A stretch of DNA of 50,434 bases from an uncultured Prevotellaceae bacterium (GTDB taxonomy: Bacteria > Bacteroidota > Bacteroidia > Bacteroidales > Bacteroidaceae). The position numbers and the translations under genes were made by a program. The DNA is taken from the NCBI GenBank assembly GCA_946540735.1, contig CAMNIN010000022.1, positions 1 to 50,434 on the forward strand. The letters run 5' to 3'. Below, piece after piece: positions 25,821 to 35,297 of the stretch (its first letter is position 1; every line of letters begins with the position of its first letter). Under the pieces are notes generated by a model. It searched no databases, was not told the DNA's origin, and saw only the letters and a program-made list of their open reading frames with translations.

Positions 25821-27791
25821 ATGAAAGAGAATAAATACAATCATTCTTTTGCCCGAAAGCTCACCAGATGGGTGATGCTGGTACTGTTCATCATGATGAG
25901 CGGATTGGCTCTTCTGGTCTATGACATGGCAAAATCCGAAATAGTGGAGAGCAGCGCTAACTCTTTTTATACCAGCATTCAATCCTACGAGAATAGCATC
26001 AGCGACGTAATGTCTGATGTCAGTGTTGGGGTTGAAAACAATGTCTTTGATGTCGAGAGAAACATCAATCAACCTGCTCAGTTGCAAGCGATCATGGAGC
26101 GTATTGTCGCCATCAACCCTCGTGTGCGCAGTTGTGGCATCAGCTTCATCGAGAACTACTTCCCGCAAAAGGGACGTTCCTTTTGTCCCTACGCATGGCG
26201 TAACGACAGCCTTCAGGTGGAGGGGAAGCCCATCGTTGGCCCAGAAGCCGCTTATCTGGAGGCGAAATGGTTCCGTGAGGCCGTAGAAGCAGATTCCACC
26301 TATTGGTCAGAACCTTTTTTTGACAGTTTGGATGGCAAGACACCGCTGGTGGCTTACATGCGTCCGATTCATGACCAGAAAGGACGTGTGGTGGCCATAC
26401 TCGGTGCCGATCTGTCGCTCAGTTTCATGACCCAGTTGTTGATTGAGCAGGACAACAATTTCATGGAACGGTCTTATGCTTTCCCGGTTTCGGGCGGTAA
26501 TGTGTCATTCAGTTGCGTTCTGTCTAATGATGGCACTTACCTCACACATCCTGACGAGAAACGGATTCTGAAAGGCAACTTCTTCGTCCATATCAAGGAT
26601 GCCGAGGAACCTGGCCTTGCTCAAAAGACCATTTCAAAAATGAAAAAAGGAGAAAAGAGCCATGAAGAAGTTTATAATGAGGTGCGTGTCAACCGTGTCA
26701 AAACCTATCTGTTTTATTCTCCCTTGAGGGGCACTGACTGGATCTTCGTGGTTGCTGTATCCAAAATGTCTATCAACATCGTTGGTATCATCATCGGTAT
26801 GATTATGATGATGGTTGTCATTGCTGTCTTGATGGTCACCTTCTTCGTCTGTCGACTTGCTATCCAACGGGCGTCAAATCCTCTGAAACAACTGGCTGCC
26901 ACGGCTGATAAAATGGCTGGCGGAAAATTCGACACTCCCCTACCCGATATCAAGAGTCACGATGAAATCCATCTTCTACGGGATGCTTTCGAGAATATGC
27001 AGCTCTCTCTGACATCGTACATTGAGGAATTGAAAAGCACCACAGCCGCAAAGGCGTCAATGGATAGCGAACTCAAAATCGCACACGATATACAGATGTC
27101 GATGCTGCCCAAGACCTTTCCAGCTTTCCCCGATCGCCACGATATCGACATCTTTGGATTGGTGAAACCTGCAAAAGCCGTAGGTGGTGATCTCTATGAC
27201 TTCTTCATTCTCGACGAAAAATTATTTTTCTGCGTCGGCGACGTGTCAGGGAAAGGTGTCCCGGCTTCTTTGGTCATGGCCGTGACACGCTCTTTATTCC
27301 GTAACATAGCTGCCTATGCAAGAGAACCTGAGCATATCATGACGGCGATCAACGACGCGCTGAGCAACAACAACGAGACTGGTATGTTCGTAACACTCTT
27401 TATTGGTGTGCTCGACTTGGAGACTGGACAGATGAGCTACTCGAACGCCGGGCACAATCCTCCCCTACTTCTGACCGACGACAAGACCGCCTTTATCTCA
27501 TGCGACGCCAATATATCCGCTGGCGTGATGTCTGGATGGCAGTTTTCCTTACAGCATCTACAACTTAAACCTGGAGAATGTTTATTCCTGTATACAGACG
27601 GCCTCAATGAAGCCGAAGACATCAATCTCAGTCAGTTTGGTATGGAACGAATGGTGGATGTGGCAAAATCTGCAAGCAAACAGCCTAAGGCCTTGATCGA
27701 TACCATGAGTGCTTCCGTGGCAGAATTTGTCGGTGATGCGGAACAGAACGATGATCTGACCATGCTTGCCATTCAATATACCAAATCATGA
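25821..27791 (+). CDS. Membrane sensor PP2C/SpoIIE (RsbU-type) phosphatase
   Basis: The protein has 656 residues. TM helix 1 (about 17-38), an extracytoplasmic sensor of about 280 residues with Cache-like features (RVVAILGADLSLSFM), TM helix 2 (about 322-348), a HAMP linker (NPLKQLAATADKMAGGKFD), then a short coiled coil ending AHDIQMSMLP, and a SpoIIE/PP2C domain. Metal-site motifs are GGDLYDF, GDVSGKGVPASL, SNAGHNPP, LYTDGLNEA and NDDLTMLAI. RsbU-like proteins dephosphorylate anti-anti-sigma factors in partner-switching systems. No kinase or antagonist gene is nearby, so its partner must be elsewhere. The 39-nt and 30-nt spacings tie it to the GH2 and small membrane protein genes. Confidence 0.88.
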   Translation: MKENKYNHSFARKLTRWVMLVLFIMMSGLALLVYDMAKSEIVESSANSFYTSIQSYENSISDVMSDVSVGVENNVFDVERNINQPAQLQAIMERIVAINPRVRSCGISFIENYFPQKGRSFCPYAWRNDSLQVEGKPIVGPEAAYLEAKWFREAVEADSTYWSEPFFDSLDGKTPLVAYMRPIHDQKGRVVAILGADLSLSFMTQLLIEQDNNFMERSYAFPVSGGNVSFSCVLSNDGTYLTHPDEKRILKGNFFVHIKDAEEPGLAQKTISKMKKGEKSHEEVYNEVRVNRVKTYLFYSPLRGTDWIFVVAVSKMSINIVGIIIGMIMMMVVIAVLMVTFFVCRLAIQRASNPLKQLAATADKMAGGKFDTPLPDIKSHDEIHLLRDAFENMQLSLTSYIEELKSTTAAKASMDSELKIAHDIQMSMLPKTFPAFPDRHDIDIFGLVKPAKAVGGDLYDFFILDEKLFFCVGDVSGKGVPASLVMAVTRSLFRNIAAYAREPEHIMTAINDALSNNNETGMFVTLFIGVLDLETGQMSYSNAGHNPPLLLTDDKTAFISCDANISAGVMSGWQFSLQHLQLKPGECLFLYTDGLNEAEDINLSQFGMERMVDVAKSASKQPKALIDTMSASVAEFVGDAEQNDDLTMLAIQYTKS

Positions 27792-27821
27792 TTTCATCAT
27801 AAACAAATAAAGATTCATTCC

Positions 27822-28352
27822 ATGATAGAGCAAGGCTTAGCTTTTTATGTTATCATAGTGATGATTGTGCTGATGTTTTTAATAGCATCCAACATGATTC
27901 CCCTCTATGGATTTTTCCGAAAACGTTGGAAAGGACTGTTGACGGGCTGTCTGCTGCAACCCTTCATCGTCGCAGCATTCTGCTTCTTGGTTTCATTGAG
28001 TGTTTACTATTATCAAAAGTTTGAATTTAAAAGTCAACGGAAGGCTGCGATGGTCTCCTTAAGAAAGACTGATGCCAAAGGAATCATCCACATGTGGTAT
28101 CTGAAACCCGACGAGGAGTGTTTCTACGAATGTATTGACAAAGGTGCACAGTCGTTATTTCAAACGTACGACAAAGTCAAGCTCTTCGATGTTGTTCCTC
28201 TTGATTCTTTCAGGGTATGTGTAGATGACAAAATTGTCGTTAGATTTGACTTGGAACATCAGAAAGCCACTGCTGCAGAGCACGGTGAACCGTTGGAAGT
28301 CTCCAATGTCAATTGGGATGAAGTGAGATCCTTTTTCCAAAATCATCCATAG
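27822..28352 (+). CDS. Small two-helix membrane protein, unknown function
   Basis: The protein has 176 residues. Two hydrophobic helices (about 8-30 and 44-66) are separated by a short basic loop (FRKRWKG), with a soluble C-terminal part of about 110 residues that contains four cysteines or so and no motif I recognise. It follows the SpoIIE-type phosphatase by 30 nt and converges on the TonB receptor gene. Co-transcription suggests a link with the sensor phosphatase, but nothing else supports a role. Confidence 0.6.
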   Translation: MIEQGLAFYVIIVMIVLMFLIASNMIPLYGFFRKRWKGLLTGCLLQPFIVAAFCFLVSLSVYYYQKFEFKSQRKAAMVSLRKTDAKGIIHMWYLKPDEECFYECIDKGAQSLFQTYDKVKLFDVVPLDSFRVCVDDKIVVRFDLEHQKATAAEHGEPLEVSNVNWDEVRSFFQNHP

Positions 28353-28377
28353 TGTCACATGATCGTCAGATCTGTTA

Positions 28378-30513
28378 TTATAGCAATTGGTCCAAATCCA
28401 CAGACAGTCCTATATTGAAAGAAATCCCTGTGGTCAGCGGAGAGCAATAGTAATAAGACTTAGGCTTGAAGTTGAAGAGATTGTCGATCGCAGTATTGAG
28501 ATGGATTCCACGCCAGATATGGTGCTGTAGCATCAGTTTCCATATCATATAACCCTGATCGACACCTTTGTCTCCTGATTGAGGCTTTCCTTGATAACGA
28601 CCAGATATTGCTGCGTCAAACGCATAATAACGTGAGAAACGGTGTTCATAGCCTATTCGCCATGTCATGGAATGGGAGCGGGGCTGGGTGAACTGTGAAT
28701 AAACGACGTTGCCTGTCTCATGCATCCAGGAATAGTTAAACTTTATCGTCAACCCCCAATCAAAATTGTGACCGACACTGAGGTCTACGCCCCAGACATT
28801 CACCCCTTCTTCATTCCAATACAATGCACTCGATAACGCTTCGTAGGTACGACCGTCGGCAGTTTGGAGCCGATGTCTTACTTCATCACCTGACACATAC
28901 TCCTCTAAGCGGGGGTCGCTTGTCAACACCTGATAACCTCCTTCTGCATGTGACTTGTCATCAATCCAATAACGGCCAACTGTCGTTATACGTTTATCGA
29001 AGATATTGCAATACCCCATCAGGGTGAAACTATAGATTCCATTCAGGAATCCACCATTTCTGATTCGGTTGTGCCTGTTTATGGCGATGTTGAAGTTGTG
29101 GCTTCTCTCTGGTTTCAACTCCGGGTTCCCTATAATCATATACCCCATGTTGCCCATGTCGAAATGCATATACATCTCCTTGAGCGTAGGAGCCCTGAAG
29201 CCACTGGCATAGTTTGCCCGTAATGTCGACCAAGGCAATTTGTACACTATTGCGAGTCGTTCGGTGAATGACCGCTGGGAAGAGGCTGAAAAATAGTCGT
29301 ATCTGACACTGCCCACAACATCCAGCCGATCGGTGACATTCCAGTCAAACTGTGCGAAACCATCGAGGTTATTCTGTGAATGACAGGCATTTCCGATAAA
29401 CTGATATGTCGATAAATAATCATGCATGTAGTCAGCTCCTAAAACAAGACTGACCTTGTCAAAAGGATGATGATACACCGCATGAAGGATATGCTGTCGG
29501 TTGCTGTAGTCATGGTCATGTGTGCGTGTGCCGTTTGGTAGGAAGTTGGCTTTGTCGTACTGGTCATAAGCGTATGATAGTTCCAGATAGCGGTTGTGGG
29601 TCCAGGAGTATTTGCTTCTCAGTCCGCCACCATAACCCTTGAAGTGATAATCGTAAGTGTCACGCTCGCTTGTACGGAAGAAATAACCGCCTCGAGCCAC
29701 AAATGTCAGTTTGTCGGTGGCTCGAAATGTAACCCTCTCTTTGACCTGATACGTTTTCTGACCATAAAGACGGCTCAAATTGGAGTCATCTTGCAGCACG
29801 GACGCGTCATAGGGCAGGCCTTGAGCTTTCTTCATCAACTCCAAAGCTATTTCCTCGGATGTGTGTGCCTTCGGTAGGTTGATGGGGTCGATTTTAGTGT
29901 GAAGGAAACTCGTCTGAGAGTTCCATTTCGCATTGTTGAAAGAAAACCGGGCACCATTCCGCCATTCATTTCCGAATGTGCCGAAACGGGAATTTACGTT
30001 GGCGGTCCATGGATCAAGATTCTCACGGCTGATGAGATTGACCACACCTCCTACGGCATTTGAACCGTAAAGAGCCGACGATGCTCCTTTGACGATTTCT
30101 ATACGCCCGACATTGTCAAGACTCATCCGATTGTAGTCAACGTTGTCCATCGTTTCTCCTGCCATCCTTTCACCATCGACCAGAAATAAAACGGCATTGC
30201 CGCCAAAACCACTCATACTGAGCGAGGTCTCCTGTGTCATGGCTAAACCGAACTCCAAACCTGGAATCTCCTGTGTCAACATGTCTTGGATATTCGTGGC
30301 ATCTGCGATCTTGATGTCACGAAGGGTGATCAGACGTGTGACAACAGGAGCGTCCTTCAAAGCTTTGGGTGTATGTGAACCTGTGACAACTATCGGATCA
30401 AGTTCCACAGTATCACGGATAACAGTCTGGGCATAGACTCTTTCTGCCAGTATGAACGATACCATACTGGCTAATAAAATACGAGTAAGTCTTTCCGTCA
30501 AATGCGCTGTCAC
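28378..30513 (-). CDS. TonB-dependent outer-membrane receptor
   Basis: The protein has 711 residues. After the signal peptide comes a TonB-box-like DTVELDPIVVTGSHTP, then a plug domain (DAPVVTRLITLRDI, VLFLVDGERMAGE, RIEIVKGASSALYGSNAVGGVVNLISR) and a 22-strand-type barrel with typical aromatic-rich girdles. It lacks the carboxypeptidase-like N-domain of SusC proteins, so it resembles siderophore, heme or cobalamin receptors. It begins 3 nt after the calycin-like lipoprotein, which is probably its surface partner. The ligand is not identifiable from sequence. The C-terminus ends LDQLL rather than in an aromatic residue. Confidence 0.9.
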   Translation of the reverse strand: MTAHLTERLTRILLASMVSFILAERVYAQTVIRDTVELDPIVVTGSHTPKALKDAPVVTRLITLRDIKIADATNIQDMLTQEIPGLEFGLAMTQETSLSMSGFGGNAVLFLVDGERMAGETMDNVDYNRMSLDNVGRIEIVKGASSALYGSNAVGGVVNLISRENLDPWTANVNSRFGTFGNEWRNGARFSFNNAKWNSQTSFLHTKIDPINLPKAHTSEEIALELMKKAQGLPYDASVLQDDSNLSRLYGQKTYQVKERVTFRATDKLTFVARGGYFFRTSERDTYDYHFKGYGGGLRSKYSWTHNRYLELSYAYDQYDKANFLPNGTRTHDHDYSNRQHILHAVYHHPFDKVSLVLGADYMHDYLSTYQFIGNACHSQNNLDGFAQFDWNVTDRLDVVGSVRYDYFSASSQRSFTERLAIVYKLPWSTLRANYASGFRAPTLKEMYMHFDMGNMGYMIIGNPELKPERSHNFNIAINRHNRIRNGGFLNGIYSFTLMGYCNIFDKRITTVGRYWIDDKSHAEGGYQVLTSDPRLEEYVSGDEVRHRLQTADGRTYEALSSALYWNEEGVNVWGVDLSVGHNFDWGLTIKFNYSWMHETGNVVYSQFTQPRSHSMTWRIGYEHRFSRYYAFDAAISGRYQGKPQSGDKGVDQGYMIWKLMLQHHIWRGIHLNTAIDNLFNFKPKSYYYCSPLTTGISFNIGLSVDLDQLL

Positions 30514-30516
30514 AAC

Positions 30517-31008
30517 CTAATTCTTAGTCCCTGTAAAAGTGGTTTCCATCGACATGGGCATGTTGCCATACTTCAAAGAGAATGTCACGACTGCATTCTT
30601 GCCATTGAAAAGCACAGTGATATTACTGATGGAGAATGCTTTCTCTGCCCCTGCTGCATTGGTCACAGTTCCCGTGAATGATGCGACTTTTCCGGAGATC
30701 GTATTGTCGCTCTTGACAAGAGGGATGTTCTTCACAAGAAGTTTGGGTATAGACATGTTGCCCATCTCACCGGACTCGGGTATCGTCATGTCAATGGTAT
30801 TGTCTGTGGATTTCACAAACTCGTAGGTTGCAGTGCCATTGGATGACTCTTCACCCATGACGGTGATAATCTCATTACCTGTATATGACCCTGCCACTTG
30901 GGTGGCTACAGCTACCTCTGGCTCATCATCATCATCACCACAAGAACAAAAGCCAAACATCACGGCCATCGCTGTGGCCAACATTGTCAAATAATAATTG
31001 AATTTCAT
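30517..31008 (-). CDS. Calycin-like domain lipoprotein
   Basis: The protein has 163 residues from the chosen start (MKFNYYLTML); the longer frame to 31059 adds a non-signal extension. The signal peptide ends in a cysteine of FGFCSCGDDDDE, and the acidic stretch right after it fits a Bacteroidetes lipoprotein export signal for the cell surface. The rest is a beta-rich barrel (YTGNEIITVMGEESSNGTATYEF) of the calycin-like type. Such lipoproteins often sit next to TonB receptors and may bind the ligand, for example heme-like molecules (inference). Gap to the receptor gene is 3 nt. Confidence 0.75.
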   Translation of the reverse strand: MKFNYYLTMLATAMAVMFGFCSCGDDDDEPEVAVATQVAGSYTGNEIITVMGEESSNGTATYEFVKSTDNTIDMTIPESGEMGNMSIPKLLVKNIPLVKSDNTISGKVASFTGTVTNAAGAEKAFSISNITVLFNGKNAVVTFSLKYGNMPMSMETTFTGTKN

Positions 31009-31065
31009 AAATATAAAAGTTAAATGGATAAATATGCGCAAATAATGGAGTGAAAACACTAAATC

Positions 31066-31857
31066 TTATTTCGCTGTGCTGATTTGCTGTGTCGAATAAT
31101 CATACTCCGATCCGTATGTGCTATGGGGAATGCTGAAAATGATGATCATGAACAAGACAGCTATGAGGACAAGCCATTTGTTGTATTTCCATTTCAAAGT
31201 GGCTGCAGCAGCTACAAAAAGAATGAATGACAAGAGGGTCTTGTTGTCTGTAAGGTCTGTACCGTATGGAAAGCCTGTCCACCAAGGACCGAATGCCACA
31301 TGCTGCACAAGTGGGCCAAAGATGAAACCACCGACAAAAAGTGTGCCCACAGTGATCTTCAGCCATCGGCTGTATTTCTTGCGGGTCAAAACCAACAAGA
31401 AAGTATAGACGGCGAACAGCATTGCAGCAAACATAAACAGGATGTGCGGAATCAGGATACTGGCGGGCACATCATTACGGAAACGTATCTGGAGCGGAGC
31501 GTCTGCGGGATAATCCTTTCCCTCGACGGTAATATAATATTGTAGTTTTCCGGCTATGGGCTGAACGGGCAAAACTGCCTGCAATACATTATCACTACTG
31601 GTGAAATCTACTGTGGTATAGTCATCAGAAGTAGGATAGCAGCGATAGTGGAGTTGTGCCTTCGTATCCGAGGGAACATCCTTAAGGGTCACGGTCTCGT
31701 CTTGCTGAACACCACTTCGCGGCAGTTTCACCTTGTAAGTTTCTCCATGTAGTTCTATGTCTATTTTCTTGGGATAAGTGGGCCCTGTCATTCTCTGATA
31801 AATGCTCAGTGCTAAGGTGATGACAATAGCTAATAGCCAGTATAAAAATTTTCTCAT
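31066..31857 (-). CDS. Integral membrane protein, unknown function
   Basis: The protein has 263 residues. TM helix at 4-20, then an extracytoplasmic beta-rich segment (about 30-125, LHGETYKVKLPRSGVQQDETV), followed by four TM helices (about 131-153, 163-185, 205-220, 226-245). I recognise no family. Its ATG overlaps the stop of the M28 peptidase gene (ATGA), showing coupling. It lies upstream of the calycin lipoprotein and receptor, so it may help in uptake or processing of the same ligand. Confidence 0.65.
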   Translation of the reverse strand: MRKFLYWLLAIVITLALSIYQRMTGPTYPKKIDIELHGETYKVKLPRSGVQQDETVTLKDVPSDTKAQLHYRCYPTSDDYTTVDFTSSDNVLQAVLPVQPIAGKLQYYITVEGKDYPADAPLQIRFRNDVPASILIPHILFMFAAMLFAVYTFLLVLTRKKYSRWLKITVGTLFVGGFIFGPLVQHVAFGPWWTGFPYGTDLTDNKTLLSFILFVAAAATLKWKYNKWLVLIAVLFMIIIFSIPHSTYGSEYDYSTQQISTAK

Positions 31858-33122
31858 CTCACAGGGGGTGTTAAATGAACTTCAAAAATGATGATTTCTT
31901 CTCCGCGAAGCACTTTCACTGGAATCGTGGTGCCTGCTTTGAGTTCCGACAAGCGCTCCATGTATTCATTGATGTCCTTGACGGCCTTTCCATCGATTTC
32001 CTGGATGATGTCACCACTCCTGATACCAGCGGTATGCGCAGGCTTTCCTGCCACCACGATGTCGGCACGTAGTCCTGGCTTGTCACTTGCACCCATCACA
32101 TCCGGCATCAACCCCAAGGTGACTTTGAACTTGGCATGTTTCATACTATTGGTGCTTGGTACGCTGATATAATCGGGTGCTGTTGGCATGCCTGAGAGTC
32201 TGGAAATCAATTCCTTCGAGAAATCTAGAGTTTGCTGCATGCCATCATAATTCAATGTCGAAGGAATGTCCGCTGGGGTGTGATACTCCATATGGCCACC
32301 TGTGGTGAGGAAGAGCACAGGGATATCCACTGCCACAAACGAGGCTTGGTCACTTGGGCCATAACCATCGGGTATACAGGCGACGTGCAAACCTGACTCC
32401 TGACCTATATCCTCAACCATGGATTTGAATCCTGAACTTGTACCTGTGCCTGACACACTCAAAGCCTGACCACGCATACGGCCCACCATGTCCAGATTCA
32501 CCATGGCGACGATACCTTTTTTATCTTTGGGGAGGTTGATGCGATGTTGGTCCTCATGCTTCAACCATTCCAGAAAAAACTTGGAACCGACAAGACCTTG
32601 CTCCTCGGCGCCGAAAAATGCGAAGATGATACTTCGTGGCGAGCCCACTTTCTTAAAGTGTTTGGCAAGTTCAAGTACCACTGCATCTCCACTGGCATTG
32701 TCGTCGGCACCAGGGTGCACTGCCAATGTATCTGGACGTCGAGAACCTGAATCTTTACCTCCCATGCCCAGATGATCATAATGTGAGCCTACGACGATGA
32801 ATTCATTCCTCAGACGCTTGTCCTTACCAGGAAGGACTGCGAAAATATTATGGGTGGTCCTTTTCTCTGTCTTTCCGTAAGTGAAATTATGGTAAAAACC
32901 TTTGTTCTTCTTTTCCTTTACAACAGGCTTTAGCTTCAATGCGCGAAGCTTGCACGCAATAAATTCGGATGCAAGTGTGTCGCCTGCTGTTGCCGGAAAC
33001 CTGCCTCCAAGTTCCTGCGAAGCGAGGTATTCAACCACTTGTCGCATATCATCCTGATTCTGGGCTTGAGTCTGCAAAAAGAGCGTGAAAGATAAGAAAA
33101 ATAAATACAACCTTATTTGCAT
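31854..33122 (-). CDS. Secreted M28 zinc peptidase with PDZ domain
   Basis: The protein has 422 residues from the chosen start MQIRLYLFF, which yields a signal peptide ending near TQAQ. The five zinc ligands of M28 are visible: GSHYDH, GADDNASG, FFGAEEQG, NLDMVGR and EYHTPAD. A C-terminal PDZ domain (about 335-415, LRADIVVAGKPAHTAGIRSGD) follows. M28 members are aminopeptidases or carboxypeptidases with two zinc ions. A -7 promoter element at 33150 lies inside the longer open frame and supports the later start. It is the first gene of an operon that ends with a TonB receptor, which suggests release of a bound ligand or peptide. Confidence 0.85.
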   Translation of the reverse strand: MQIRLYLFFLSFTLFLQTQAQNQDDMRQVVEYLASQELGGRFPATAGDTLASEFIACKLRALKLKPVVKEKKNKGFYHNFTYGKTEKRTTHNIFAVLPGKDKRLRNEFIVVGSHYDHLGMGGKDSGSRRPDTLAVHPGADDNASGDAVVLELAKHFKKVGSPRSIIFAFFGAEEQGLVGSKFFLEWLKHEDQHRINLPKDKKGIVAMVNLDMVGRMRGQALSVSGTGTSSGFKSMVEDIGQESGLHVACIPDGYGPSDQASFVAVDIPVLFLTTGGHMEYHTPADIPSTLNYDGMQQTLDFSKELISRLSGMPTAPDYISVPSTNSMKHAKFKVTLGLMPDVMGASDKPGLRADIVVAGKPAHTAGIRSGDIIQEIDGKAVKDINEYMERLSELKAGTTIPVKVLRGEEIIIFEVHLTPPVR

Positions 33123-33149
33123 GTATCCTGTTTGATTTAAATTCACGTG

Positions 33150-33157
33150 CAAAGTTA
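33150..33157 (-). promoter_or_regulatory. -7 element of the M28-TonB receptor operon
   Basis: Minus strand TAACTTTG, 28 nt before the chosen ATG at 33122. No clear -33 TTTG. Confidence 0.5.
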
Positions 33158-33296
33158 CGATAAACTTTTCGAAGTCTATCTCCATATTAATGAGGATTTT
33201 TGCGCCTTACCCTCTACATGTCCTTGCTTTTTCGACCTTTTTTCTGCTATTTGAAATGTTTAGTAATTACTCCGCACCTCCCTTTTTCCCTCTTAC

Positions 33297-33370
33297 GTTC
33301 ATCGGGATTCGTCACCGTTCATCGGGATTCGTCGTTCGTCGCCCTTTCAGGGATACCGAGCGGATAATCC
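33297..33370. repeat. 20-bp tandem repeat, two copies, with small palindrome
   Basis: GTTCATCGGGATTCGTC occurs at 33297 and 33317, exactly 20 bp apart, and matches the window start (8-24 and 28-44) apart from T/C changes. CGGATAATCCG follows near 33360. The gap 33158-33442 between the divergent operons otherwise holds no gene that I can support. Confidence 0.7.
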
Positions 33371-33442
33371 GTCTTGGGGAATATATTTGACATCTTTTGT
33401 TGGTTTTCCTGACAAAACCAGTGTGGCTTCCAAAAGATTTCG

Positions 33443-33450
33443 TATCTTTG
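33443..33450 (+). promoter_or_regulatory. -7 element of the DUF6057-PD40-GH125 operon
   Basis: TATCTTTG with no obvious TTTG at 20 nt. It would give a leader of about 25 nt before the ATG at 33482. Confidence 0.65.
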
Positions 33451-33481
33451 CGAAATATTTGGATCAACCTTGATTATCAGA

Positions 33482-35296
33482 ATGAAGAAACTGAAAACTA
33501 TTGCCTTATGGGTAGGTGCTCTGGTCTTGGTGGCTTTTGCCCTGCTGTATTACGAAGCCGACTTGCTTTGGAAGGTTCAGCAACACAACGTTTTCTTGAA
33601 TTCCTCCTTGTTCTTCAGCCAACAGATGGTAGTGCCGGGTGGCATGCTGTCCTATCTGGGAGCTTTCTTCACCCAGCATTTCTATTATCCTTGGGTGGGC
33701 GTGATCTTGATCTGCGCCTGGTGGCTACTGCTCATGTGGCTGACTGACCAGGCATTCAATATACCAGAGAAATGGAAAGTATTGACATTGATACCTGTTG
33801 CCCTCCTGTTGCTGTCCAACATGCAATTGGGCTATTGGATCTACGTGATCAAACTCCGTGGCTACTTTTATGTGGCCACGATAGGCGTGACAGTAGGTAC
33901 TGCACTGCTTTGGGCATTCCGCAAGCTGCCGGAAAAGTTGTGGGTGCAAGCCGCTTTCATTGTCCTGGTGACATTGGCTGGATATCCTCTGATGGGTATC
34001 TATGCGCTTGCCGCGGTAGTTCTTATGGGGGTCTTGGTCTGGCGGTATCAAAACAGCCTCAGCAGCCGAATCATCCTGAGTGTCACAGCGCTGCTGAGCG
34101 TCATTTCTATTCCTTTCCTCTACTATCACTTTGTCTACTACGAGACCAACCTCGATGATATCTACACCACTGCCCTACCTGTTTTCACCATCAGCGAGGA
34201 TTATCCTGACTTCTATATTCCTTATTATATGATGGCTGCTTTTTACCTGTTACTGACTTTTATCAGTAGCAAAGAAAGGAAAGCGACAAAGCAAACAGCC
34301 ATACAGTGGATCTTACAAGGCATAGTGCTGGCTGCCTCCATTGGCTGCGTCTACCATTTCTGGTATAAGGATGCCAATTTCCATCATGAACTGCGCATGC
34401 AACGTTGTGTGGAACAGGCGGATTGGGATGGTGTCGTGCAAGAAGGAAAAAAACAAGACACGGAACCGACAAGATCCATTGTGATGATGCACAACCTGGC
34501 TCTCAGCAGATTAGGACGCCAATGTGAGGAAATGTATGATTTCCCCAAGGGCTCCAAGAAAATCAATACGCCACTGCCTATCTATATGTATCATGTCGCA
34601 GGTCGTATGATGCTTTATCAATACGGCATGATGAATGAGTGCCACCGCATTTGTATGGAGGACGGCGTGGAATCAGGATGGAGCGTGGAACTGCTGAGAT
34701 ACTTGGCCCGCTGTGCCATCTTCAACAATGAGAAACAGGCGGCAAGGAAATTCCTTGATCTGCTCAGGCAGACTTGCTACTACGGACCCTGGGCCGACCG
34801 CATGGAGAAGTTGCTGAACGACAAGCAGCAGCTTGCCAAAGATGCCGAGACTGGTCCCATCACCCACATGACACACTACGTGGATCAACTGGATGCAGTG
34901 CAAGGATGGGTGGAGAAATGCATAATGACTAACCTGGCTCAACACGATGCCGATGATCTCTACTTCCAAGAGCAGGCCGTACTTGGCGCCATGTGGACCA
35001 GGAACCCGGATTACTTCTGGCCTCGTTTCGAGCATTACATGGAACTGGTTGGCGACCGTCCTGTACCTCGTATCTTCCAAGAAGCGGCTTGGCTGTTCGC
35101 CAACCTTGGAGGAATGGATGGCCTGGAGGAATGGCAACTTGAGAATGGTGTCAAAGAAAGCTTCAGCGCATTGATGCAACAGATGGAACAGTTTAAAAAG
35201 ACACCCAACAGCCAAGCTCAGCAATGGCTGAAAGAGAGATTCGGCAACACCTATTATTTTGATTTCTTCTTTTTAAGAAACATAACTTATTATTGA
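33482..35296 (+). CDS. DUF6057-family polytopic membrane protein
   Basis: The protein has 604 residues. The N-terminal half carries about nine TM helices (first at about 8-25). The C-terminal half from about residue 290 is soluble, helical and TPR-like (CVEQADWDGVVQEGKKQD, MMHNLALSRLGRQ, LLRYLARCAIFNNEKQAARKFLDLL). This layout matches the DUF6057 family of Bacteroidetes, whose function is unknown to me. An in-frame TTG at 33470 is an alternative start, but ATG is preferred. One nucleotide separates it from the next gene, a lipoprotein with a heme motif. Confidence 0.7.
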   Translation: MKKLKTIALWVGALVLVAFALLYYEADLLWKVQQHNVFLNSSLFFSQQMVVPGGMLSYLGAFFTQHFYYPWVGVILICAWWLLLMWLTDQAFNIPEKWKVLTLIPVALLLLSNMQLGYWIYVIKLRGYFYVATIGVTVGTALLWAFRKLPEKLWVQAAFIVLVTLAGYPLMGIYALAAVVLMGVLVWRYQNSLSSRIILSVTALLSVISIPFLYYHFVYYETNLDDIYTTALPVFTISEDYPDFYIPYYMMAAFYLLLTFISSKERKATKQTAIQWILQGIVLAASIGCVYHFWYKDANFHHELRMQRCVEQADWDGVVQEGKKQDTEPTRSIVMMHNLALSRLGRQCEEMYDFPKGSKKINTPLPIYMYHVAGRMMLYQYGMMNECHRICMEDGVESGWSVELLRYLARCAIFNNEKQAARKFLDLLRQTCYYGPWADRMEKLLNDKQQLAKDAETGPITHMTHYVDQLDAVQGWVEKCIMTNLAQHDADDLYFQEQAVLGAMWTRNPDYFWPRFEHYMELVGDRPVPRIFQEAAWLFANLGGMDGLEEWQLENGVKESFSALMQQMEQFKKTPNSQAQQWLKERFGNTYYFDFFFLRNITYY

Positions 35297-35297
35297 T

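Noticed and set aside
28378..30513. SusC-type receptor belonging to a polysaccharide utilisation locus
   Set aside because: It lacks the carboxypeptidase-like N-domain and no SusD-like gene is adjacent.
33190..33390. 66-residue plus-strand frame
   Set aside because: It is built largely from the 20-bp repeat and lies upstream of the operon promoter.
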